From: Bacteriovoracaceae bacterium UBA1018
GTDB taxonomy: Bacteria; Bdellovibrionota; UBA1018
Length of the DNA stretch: 5,899 nt
Assembly: GCA_002291495.1 (NCBI GenBank)
Contig: DBAE01000075.1
Coordinates: 11,678 to 17,576 of the forward strand
Direction of reading: 5' to 3'
Shown here: positions 1 through 5,357 of the stretch, piece by piece
Numbering within the stretch: position 1 is the stretch's first letter
Layout: every line of letters begins with the position of its first letter
Position numbers and translations under genes: made by a program
Notes under the pieces: generated by a model
What the model was told of the DNA's origin: nothing
Database searches by the model: none
Seen by the model: the letters and a program-made list of their open reading frames with translations, nothing else

Positions 1-254
1 AGAGTTTTACCGTTTTCGGTACGTAACCATTTTGCAGCATGATCCGGTGGCTCTTGACCTAAGCAAAGTTGAGCGAAAGCATGAACTGTGACTACTTCGC
101 CTTTGCCGTGTACGACCTTGTATTCACCGTTAGGTTGACGTGCAATTTTGCATGTCCTCTTAGGGTCGCTCACAAAAAATAGGGTTTGCCCATCTTTGAG
201 ATAACCGTGTGAAACTAAGGCTGTCAGGTCAAATTTGTTCTTCTTTTTGCCCAT
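1..254 (-). CDS. Small RAMA-like domain protein, 5' part only (3' end outside window)
   Basis: This open frame of 84 complete codons starts at ATG (254-252) and runs off the left edge without a stop. A good Shine-Dalgarno AAGGAG (268-263, minus strand) lies 8 nt before the ATG and fixes the start. The product begins MGKKKNKFDL with a Lys-rich tip. It continues with a G-Y-L-K-D-G-Q-T-L-F-F segment (about residues 17-27), a basic strand with N-G-E-Y-K-V, and a W-L-R-T-E-N-G-K-T-L segment near the visible end (about residues 75-84). The order 'GxLxxGxxL ... G..V ... W.R..GkTL' resembles RAMA domains, small modules found attached to or near DNA-modifying enzymes and chromatin proteins and thought to bind nucleic acid or modified DNA. 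That assignment rests on memory of the family pattern and is tentative. No signal peptide or membrane segment is seen, so it is probably cytosolic. It is transcribed divergently from the acetyltransferase gene. It could instead be an unrelated small beta-rich protein. Confidence 0.75.
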   Translation of the reverse strand, partial: MGKKKNKFDLTALVSHGYLKDGQTLFFVSDPKRTCKIARQPNGEYKVVHGKGEVVTVHAFAQLCLGQEPPDHAAKWLRTENGKT

Positions 255-287
255 GGATAAAGCTCCTTCTATACATAACTTATCGGC

Positions 288-293
288 TATATT
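288..293 (+). promoter_or_regulatory. Candidate -10 element for the acetyltransferase gene
   Basis: TATATT matches the sigma70-type -10 consensus TATAAT at 5 of 6 bases and lies 48 bp before the acetyltransferase ATG. No convincing -35 hexamer sits 16-18 bp upstream, where the sequence is the ribosome-binding region of the divergent gene. If the element is used, transcription would begin near position 300, just before the palindrome at 304-326. It is an inference from a short motif in an A+T-rich spacer and could be chance. Confidence 0.25.
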
Positions 294-303
294 GGAGACC
301 GGG

Positions 304-326
304 CTAAGGGTCTTAAGAGTCCTTAG
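304..326. promoter_or_regulatory. Nested palindrome in the divergent promoter region, candidate operator
   Basis: Arms CTAAGG (304-309) and CCTTAG (321-326) form a perfect 6-bp inverted repeat. Centred near them is a perfect 8-bp palindrome, TCTTAAGA (311-318). The element lies in the only spacer between two divergent genes, 15 bp before the acetyltransferase start codon and 49 bp before the RAMA-like start. Such dyads often bind dimeric regulators. If transcribed, the element could also fold as a weak leader hairpin. No regulator gene is visible next to it. The binding role is inferred. Confidence 0.35.
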
Positions 327-341
327 ATTTTAAAGTGTGTC

Positions 342-1394
342 ATGGCTGACCCTGAGACAGCATGTTACCCTGATGAAGTGACTGATCAATCCGAGTTGAA
401 AATTAGGCTGCTCGAAAGTTCCGAAGATATGGCAAAGGCCGAAGCGTTACTCAATCGCTCCTTTCCCGTTGTCCAGGGCACGTCGTTCTTTGATGACTTC
501 CCAGTGTGGCGTATCGACAATGGGGCCGACGTTACACTTTATGGTGCTTTTGCTGATGATGCTCTTGTAGCGCTTGCCGGACTGCGACTAGCGCGGCTGA
601 AATCCGAAGATCGCCAATTGCCTGTAGCCCTGATCGGAGGAGTTTGTACGGATGAAGCATGGAGGGGCAAAGGTCTTGCCACGCAGATCGTATCAGAGTG
701 CTTGAAGCGCGCGCGGGATTCGGGAGCCGCGCTCGTATTTTTGTGGGGATCAGAACACTCACTCTATCAAAAACTTGGATTTGAACTCTGTGGTGAGCAA
801 GCGCGATTGCAACTGGGGTCCCTGCGGTTACCAGAACCTGCACGCGCTCTTGATGTCAAGATGGGGTGGACACCAGAGATTTTTTCATTGATGCAAGCGC
901 GAACGATCGGACTTGCTCAGACTGAGCGCGATGAAAAATGGTTGTCTGAGCACAAAAACGTCCAGTGGTATTGGCTGCGTAAGGGAGATGCGGTGAGCGC
1001 ATTTGTGGGTATGAATCGCGGCATTGATCTACAGAACATTGTGCATGAGTGGGGGGGCGAGCGAGACGAGGTGCTCAAGCTCTTAGCTTTTATGTGCAAA
1101 GTAAAACCCGAGCTCGAGATTGTAGCCCCCGTGGGGTTTGCTTTAGATAATACTGATGACTCTGTGCAAGTCGGGACCGAGTTTCTAGCGATGGTGAATG
1201 TACTTGATGCTGAGAAAGTATTTCAGCATTTTCATCCTTCAGAAAAATTTCCGCAATTTTTATTGAACTCGAATCTCAAACAAAGCGACTTCGCACAGAT
1301 CCTCTTTGGACCTGTGCGAATCAATGATGTTGAAGGATTTCCAGAGCACCTATTCCCACTTCCTGTTTGGATTTGGGGATTGGATGCTTGTTAA
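342..1394 (+). CDS. GNAT-family N-acetyltransferase with a second C-terminal domain
   Basis: The 350-residue product is probably a cytosolic acetyl-CoA-dependent N-acetyltransferase; its substrate cannot be read from the sequence. The GNAT domain spans about residues 20-155. After a beta strand (VALIGGVCT, 95-103) comes the acetyl-CoA pyrophosphate-binding motif W-R-G-K-G-L-A (107-113), then a helix, the strand ALVFLWGS (130-137) and the typical L-Y-Q-K-L-G-F (141-147) with a candidate general-acid Tyr142. Residues about 205-265 (WYWLRKGDAVSAFVGMNRG, then HEWGGE) look like a second, degenerate GNAT-like fold without the pyrophosphate loop. The chain ends in a P-L-P-V-W-I-W-G-L-D segment. At 350 residues it is about twice a minimal GNAT enzyme, as in two-domain members. 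An in-frame TAG at 324-326 limits the start, and ATG 342 is the first start after it. Its ribosome-binding site is poor, so translation may be weak. A G7 run (1051-1057) lies in the second domain. The 3' end overlaps the convergent gene by 4 bp. Confidence 0.9.
   Translation: MADPETACYPDEVTDQSELKIRLLESSEDMAKAEALLNRSFPVVQGTSFFDDFPVWRIDNGADVTLYGAFADDALVALAGLRLARLKSEDRQLPVALIGGVCTDEAWRGKGLATQIVSECLKRARDSGAALVFLWGSEHSLYQKLGFELCGEQARLQLGSLRLPEPARALDVKMGWTPEIFSLMQARTIGLAQTERDEKWLSEHKNVQWYWLRKGDAVSAFVGMNRGIDLQNIVHEWGGERDEVLKLLAFMCKVKPELEIVAPVGFALDNTDDSVQVGTEFLAMVNVLDAEKVFQHFHPSEKFPQFLLNSNLKQSDFAQILFGPVRINDVEGFPEHLFPLPVWIWGLDAC
1290..1320 (-). terminator. Hairpin inside the acetyltransferase 3' end, candidate terminator of the convergent large gene
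   Basis: Arms TTCGCACAG (1290-1298) and CTGTGCGAA (1312-1320) are a perfect 9-bp inverted repeat. After one mismatch the stem continues with 3 more pairs (1300-1302 with 1308-1310) around a TCTTT loop. Read on the minus strand, the hairpin lies about 70 nt past the stop codon of the large gene and is followed by a moderately T-rich stretch (CTTTGTTTG) rather than a clean T tract. It is therefore a plausible but imperfect intrinsic terminator. An alternative role is stabilising the 3' end of the large transcript or acting in antisense RNA against the acetyltransferase message. Confidence 0.42.
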
Positions 1395-4300
1395 TTTCGC
1401 TTAAGTGGACCGATTTCTCGTTTCACAGATTCTAAAAGCGTACCGCAATCACTTTTGAAGGTTTTCCAACCGTTCGGAGCAGTGTAGCGTTTAATGCCTT
1501 TTACAGTATGTTGCCATCCAGCTTTAACAAGCATAATGCCCACATAAGTAGCGCCAAACGTGATCAGTCCATCCACGAACTGAGGCATGAGTGGTAAATC
1601 GGGATTGAAGAATTTGCGTGAGACCTCAAGAAAGATCACAGTACTTATTACTCCTCCAACCCAAATATTCAGTCCTGCTTCAAGAGCATGACTCGCCTTG
1701 GTGCTTAATGGAATATTCTCAGGGCTTTGAATGGAATACCTGATGAGATCTTGAGCTAAATTAAAAGTATATTTGCTCGGATGCACTTTGAATTTCTGAG
1801 GTAGTGGGGTCTTACCTTGCTCGTAGAGATCGAGCATTTTCTCAGCGCCTAATTTCACTTCATTAATATCTGAAGACAAAAGCAGTTCGTCAGCTTCTTC
1901 AATAGCAGTAAGATGCGCAGCAGCTCCATTGTGCAGTGAAGACATCATCGTTCTAATCGCCGGCCAAACCGTTGCATAACCTGGTTGAAACCCGTTACCG
2001 TCAATCCTAAATCCGAGCTTGTTTAATAATTTAATGGCAACTTTTGGAAAGCTTGCAAAAGCTGCCCCAAGGCCAGTTAATAGAGCTCCCGCAGTAGTGG
2101 CTCCTTGATCGCCACCACTTAATGCGATCACAGCCAGACCTAAAAATGATGGGAGCACTCCGATCATGATACGGACCTGCGCCTGATTGACATAGTTGTC
2201 CATGTAAGTTTGATGAACTTTAAAATAGTTTGGTGCTCTTGGATTATCCACGTCTATAGCATCTTTTCCAATCAGCTTAAGACCTTCACGTACAGTCTGC
2301 TCTCGTACGCGGTATGGGGCAAGCCAATCTTTATGTAGACCAGGATATGGATTAGTTAGCGTACTTGAGGTATCGGCACTTGTCTCGACATCCACGCCAT
2401 TGACCATTCCGTACGCTAAGTTTTGCTCCATTGAGTCGCAAGTCAAGCGAGCTACATCTGGTACATTTAAGCTTACAGCGCGGGCAATTAGACCAGTGTC
2501 AGCCACGCCGTAGACGATAGTAGACACTTTGTAGTCTTCTTTGTATTGCACATTCGCGATTCTTGCGCTGACATCGCTAATTTCAGCATTTTTAAAACGT
2601 TGATACATTTCGTATCCCTGTTTTCCAAAGACGAATGGAATCATAGTGCTTGACGTCCATTTCTGGACGTCAGACCAGCGAGCCTTAATCTTTTTCTGTA
2701 TGGCTCTGCGTCCTGCGCGCGTAAAAATGCGTCCGCTCTTTGTATTATCTAAGATTGCTTTATCGCTTGTTTCTTTGGAGATCTCTAACGCCACATCGTT
2801 AAGAAGCCGGTAATAATCACCAATAGACTCGGAATTGAGCGGCCCTACGCCACGATCACTCAGGTTCGATAAGTCCTGATAGATTTTTGCAGTCATAGCC
2901 ATCCAGTTTACGTCGGCCTCAGGTGAAATCAGCGAATTAATATATTGTTCGACGCCTTCGCCTTGTGAAGCAGTAAGTGCTTGGAGTAAAGTCGCCGGAT
3001 CGATCGCAGCCTTTCTTGAAACTAGGATTGCAGCAATCAACAATGATCGAGCGTTTTTGATCGACTCTTGTTCAACCTTTTGATCGATTCTGGCTTGTTT
3101 GGCCGCGATGGTTCTTTTTGATGCCCATGGCCAGTTCCACGCTGCTCCAGTAGTAAATGGGCTTTGTCCCTTCTCGAGGGCTTCGTAAAGAGTTTTTTGC
3201 TGAAAGACTTTTTCTAGCAAAAGTTTCTGAATTGGATAGTTGACGCGTGCTAAAAGACGAGCGCCATAGCTGAAGTACGCTTTGACACTATTCCAATTGT
3301 CGCCACGACGATCACTATACTTTTTAATTAGAAAAATTGAGAGTGGGCGCAAAGCTAGCGCTGCTCCAATACCCAAAGATAGTCGGGTAGCAGACCATGC
3401 CTCTTGCATAAATGGGCCGGCTTTCGCGAACTCACTTGCTAGCTTTCCGAGTCCTGGAACTTCCAGTGTCCATCCTAAGAGATTAGAAATTGCACTGACA
3501 GTCCATGCAGCAGACGCTCCATCTGTTGCTATATGAAGCCCGTCATAAAGAATTACGCCACCAAGCATAAGAATGTTTTCACGCGTAGCAAACTCTCTAA
3601 TGAGAGCATTTGATTTTGCTATAAAACCTTCAGAGGTCTTGTGAAGTTTCTCTTCAGCTTGTTTGTGATGCTGTTTAACTTCTTCTGAAGGAGCATCCAT
3701 TTGATTAACTAGAATTTCACGCCAGCTTTTCCCGCTGTCGCCAGTGGCGTTAGATTCGAGAATTGTACGATATTGACTTGCCCATTCTTCGTCCTTCAAT
3801 TCCATGCGAGAACTGTTTGCAAGTTTATCTAGGCGGCCATTCGGTTTAGATAGGCTTAGTAGTTTTTCAAGATCTGTATGTTTAGCCATGTTCCTTAATG
3901 CGACTACGTCGAGAGACTCAGATTTAATGTCGAAAATCTTAGATTGAAATTGATCCCAAGTATTGGCTTGATTCGAAATTTCTTTAAGAGCTACGGATAT
4001 CTCCGAAAGGAGTTCAAGTTTAGGATTAGCGCCCTGCAATTGAAGCAAAAGATGGAATTGCATTGTAGCCATCTGGAGCAGAATCTCTTTACGATTAATA
4101 ATTGTTGGGATTTGAGCTAACTTCTGGGAGTTTTCAGTTGGCTCTGTCCAGACACGCAAATCTCCCGCATACTTTTTTTCACCCGAATTGCTAGGAGTTT
4201 TGGCGGGAGTAATGAGCTCCATCTTTCGGATGGATACTCCTGGCATCGAGGGTACTACAACTGGTGCAGGAATATCAGCTTTAAAGGCAAGTTCAGCAAG

Positions 4301-4981
4301 TTGAATCCAGAGCAGGCTTCGAACTCCTTCTGGAGTTGAGAAGAGGGCAACACTGGGTGCCGCTAGTTTCCACACACGATTTCTGTCGCCCTGAACGGCG
4401 TTTAAATCAATCAACGCTTCCTGATCAATTGCTAAATCATCGGTTAGAGTCGTGACACTTACATTCTTGATAACGTGAGCGTCAGTCACACGGAGACGTT
4501 TTAACTTTTGGTCAAATAAAAATTTTTCAATACGAAGTTCATTATTTTCTCGGTCATAAACTATACGAAGTTCTCGAGAATAATTGACTACAGAAACACT
4601 AGGAATCTTTGAAGTGGGTTTAGAAAAATTTATTTCTTCAACTGCTACATCAACGTTATTTCCCTTCGAGTCGGTTCGAGGTTCATATCGTCGGTAATAC
4701 TGCTGACCAATAAGATAGTGGTTGTAAGCTTTCGGAGGGACGGACTCGAGCGATGAGCTTTCGATACCGTTAGCGATCGCTGTAAATTTCTTCTTAGAGG
4801 ATAAATCGTCATCGCCTAGGTGATTAAACTCCGCACCCTCATCTAACGACTGAGCTAGGGCACTTTTAGTGCGAAGTGGGCTTGGGATAAACGCGAGTTG
4901 CGAGATTCCAGAGATTTGGAATGCAAGGATGAGAATGAGTGCTTTGGTGGAGACTCTTGAAACTAAACTAAGCTTTTGCAT
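1391..4981 (-). CDS. Large exported/membrane protein of unknown function (1196 residues)
   Basis: I do not recognise a family. The product starts MQKLSLVSRVSTK, followed by a hydrophobic core (about 13-32) and a likely signal-peptidase site after S-A-L-A (about residue 43), so it should enter the Sec pathway. Residues 45-455 form a hydrophilic, probably periplasmic, domain: beta-rich at 130-255, then helical and charged at 290-455. Hydrophobic segments follow at about 468-505 (weak, paired), 533-552, possibly 643-656, 936-955, 961-980, 1104-1120 and 1134-1152. Between about 660 and 930 lies a long helical, soluble-looking region. Only two cysteines are seen (848, 1179), and no nucleotide-binding, protease or transporter signature was found. 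The topology suggests an inner-membrane protein with a big N-terminal periplasmic part. An in-frame TAA 15 nt upstream makes this ATG the first possible start. AAAGG lies 4 nt before it, a short spacing. The gene stands alone between the parB terminator and the convergent acetyltransferase gene, and its base composition looks like that of its neighbours. Confidence 0.9.
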   Translation of the reverse strand: MQKLSLVSRVSTKALILILAFQISGISQLAFIPSPLRTKSALAQSLDEGAEFNHLGDDDLSSKKKFTAIANGIESSSLESVPPKAYNHYLIGQQYYRRYEPRTDSKGNNVDVAVEEINFSKPTSKIPSVSVVNYSRELRIVYDRENNELRIEKFLFDQKLKRLRVTDAHVIKNVSVTTLTDDLAIDQEALIDLNAVQGDRNRVWKLAAPSVALFSTPEGVRSLLWIQLAELAFKADIPAPVVVPSMPGVSIRKMELITPAKTPSNSGEKKYAGDLRVWTEPTENSQKLAQIPTIINRKEILLQMATMQFHLLLQLQGANPKLELLSEISVALKEISNQANTWDQFQSKIFDIKSESLDVVALRNMAKHTDLEKLLSLSKPNGRLDKLANSSRMELKDEEWASQYRTILESNATGDSGKSWREILVNQMDAPSEEVKQHHKQAEEKLHKTSEGFIAKSNALIREFATRENILMLGGVILYDGLHIATDGASAAWTVSAISNLLGWTLEVPGLGKLASEFAKAGPFMQEAWSATRLSLGIGAALALRPLSIFLIKKYSDRRGDNWNSVKAYFSYGARLLARVNYPIQKLLLEKVFQQKTLYEALEKGQSPFTTGAAWNWPWASKRTIAAKQARIDQKVEQESIKNARSLLIAAILVSRKAAIDPATLLQALTASQGEGVEQYINSLISPEADVNWMAMTAKIYQDLSNLSDRGVGPLNSESIGDYYRLLNDVALEISKETSDKAILDNTKSGRIFTRAGRRAIQKKIKARWSDVQKWTSSTMIPFVFGKQGYEMYQRFKNAEISDVSARIANVQYKEDYKVSTIVYGVADTGLIARAVSLNVPDVARLTCDSMEQNLAYGMVNGVDVETSADTSSTLTNPYPGLHKDWLAPYRVREQTVREGLKLIGKDAIDVDNPRAPNYFKVHQTYMDNYVNQAQVRIMIGVLPSFLGLAVIALSGGDQGATTAGALLTGLGAAFASFPKVAIKLLNKLGFRIDGNGFQPGYATVWPAIRTMMSSLHNGAAAHLTAIEEADELLLSSDINEVKLGAEKMLDLYEQGKTPLPQKFKVHPSKYTFNLAQDLIRYSIQSPENIPLSTKASHALEAGLNIWVGGVISTVIFLEVSRKFFNPDLPLMPQFVDGLITFGATYVGIMLVKAGWQHTVKGIKRYTAPNGWKTFKSDCGTLLESVKREIGPLKRN
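2651..2672 (-). repeat. Perfect 9-bp hairpin with a GAAA tetraloop inside the large gene
   Basis: TGACGTCCA (2651-2659) and TGGACGTCA (2664-2672) are exact reverse complements separated by only 4 nt. In the messenger sense (minus strand) the loop reads GAAA, a GNRA-type tetraloop, so the RNA would form a compact and stable stem-loop. It lies in the codons for about residues 770-777 (S-D-V-Q-K-W-T-S), in the middle of the soluble-looking region. The DNA also shows two TGACGTC copies facing each other, as a protein-binding dyad would. A function in translation pausing, RNA processing or protein binding is not shown. Confidence 0.6.
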
Positions 4982-5030
4982 AACACCTTTACGAAGTTAA
5001 TTAACGAACTCATGGGTTTATCGCTAAGCG

Positions 5031-5059
5031 GCTGGATTTTTCCAGCACTTTCTGGTGCT
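5031..5059 (-). promoter_or_regulatory. Two overlapping hairpins in the leader of the large gene
   Basis: In the transcript sense, AGCAC/GTGCT (5059-5055 with 5048-5044, loop CAGAAA) and GCTGG/CCAGC (5046-5042 with 5035-5031, loop AAAAAT) are two 5-bp hairpins. They share the three bases 5044-5046, so they cannot both form completely. They end 49 nt before the start codon. Mutually exclusive stems are a hallmark of leader control, but no peptide gene, ligand-binding core or T tract accompanies them. A regulatory role is only a possibility. Confidence 0.33.
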
Positions 5060-5084
5060 ATGCAGTATCATGGTTGATGCATTT

Positions 5085-5090
5085 AGTATA
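5085..5090 (-). promoter_or_regulatory. Candidate -10 element for the large gene
   Basis: On the minus strand TATACT matches TATAAT at 5 of 6 bases and sits about 104 bp before the ATG of the large gene, in an A+T-rich stretch. No good -35 hexamer is found 16-18 bp upstream, where the sequence is also A+T-rich. Use of this site would give a leader of roughly 95 nt carrying both overlapping hairpins. The call is weak, since the region has several -10-like hexamers. Confidence 0.22.
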
Positions 5091-5207
5091 GTAATGGGGA
5101 GTGGAATTTATATGTGGATATTTATGTAATAATTTCAAATATTTATGGTGAATTGAAAGTCGGTCATAGGGTGAGGTCACAGGCATGGAATAGAGCAGAA
5201 ATTGCGG

Positions 5208-5248
5208 CTTTTGGTTTATATAGTGGCAGATAGTGCACACACCAAAAG
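5208..5248. repeat. 8-bp inverted repeat with a 25-bp spacer
   Basis: CTTTTGGT (5208-5215) and ACCAAAAG (5241-5248) are perfect reverse complements. The spacer contains ATAGTG twice, 10 bp apart. The right arm overlaps an AAAAGTGGCATTTT stretch that closely matches the terminator's right arm and T tract (AAAGTGGC followed by TTTT near 5323-5335). It may be a protein-binding dyad or a decayed duplicate of the terminator. No neighbouring gene explains it. Confidence 0.4.
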
Positions 5249-5298
5249 TGGCATTTTGCGTACTCAGACCCCTGGGCTCCACCCCAAACCGCACAAAT

Positions 5299-5337
5299 AA
5301 AAAAGCCACTCTCCAGCTAAGGAAAGTGGCCTTTTTT
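5299..5337. terminator. Bidirectional intrinsic terminator of parB
   Basis: The stem pairs 5305-5314 (GCCACTCTCC) with 5321-5330 (GGAAAGTGGC): 10 bp with one mismatched or wobble position, around a 6-nt AGCTAA loop. On the minus strand, the parB direction, the stem lies about 28 nt past the parB stop codon and is followed by six T (complement of 5304-5299). On the plus strand it is followed by six T at 5332-5337. It should therefore end parB transcription and also block antisense transcription entering parB from the left. It separates parB from the large gene, so the two are not an operon. Confidence 0.88.
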
Positions 5338-5357
5338 ATATGTTCTATAGAGAAGAT

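Larger units (their letters stand above)
4982..5357. other. Gene-free region between the large gene and parB
   Basis: I see no credible protein gene or structured RNA gene here. From the left it holds the ribosome-binding site and leader of the large gene, including a 10-bp palindrome GTTAATTAAC (4996-5005) and overlapping hairpins (5031-5059). An A+T-rich segment follows (about 5080-5160), with a TATACT promoter-like hexamer and one near-consensus DnaA box (5113-5121). Next come a long-loop inverted repeat (5208-5248), a C-rich patch (5268-5285) that faintly resembles the 3' end of a tRNA-like RNA, and the terminator (5299-5337). AGTGGC occurs three times in direct orientation (5222, 5247, 5325) and once inverted (5305). 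Short frames on both strands have no ribosome-binding site and no protein-like composition. Confidence 0.7.

Noticed and set aside
532..1099. Minus-strand frames of 103 and 60 codons inside the acetyltransferase gene
   Set aside because: They overlap conserved GNAT motifs on the other strand and have no ribosome-binding site or recognisable domain.
2998..3087. Cluster of GATCGA hexamers (2998, 3044, 3058, 3081)
   Set aside because: Spacing is irregular and the copies fall in different coding contexts of the large gene. There is no repeat unit beyond 7 bp, so it is probably chance.
3282..3536. Plus-strand frame of 84 codons within the large gene
   Set aside because: It is antisense to the continuous 1196-codon frame and has no start signal or protein-like pattern.
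4996..5005. GTTAATTAAC palindrome just before the large gene's start codon
   Set aside because: A 10-bp A+T-only core in an A+T-rich spacer is weak evidence. It may be a regulator site, but nothing else supports it, so it is only mentioned in the intergenic entry.
5058..5309. 83-codon minus-strand frame containing V-E-P-R-G-L
   Set aside because: It has no ribosome-binding site, starts inside the terminator stem, and its composition (many His, Tyr, Ser, Asn) reflects A+T-rich non-coding DNA.
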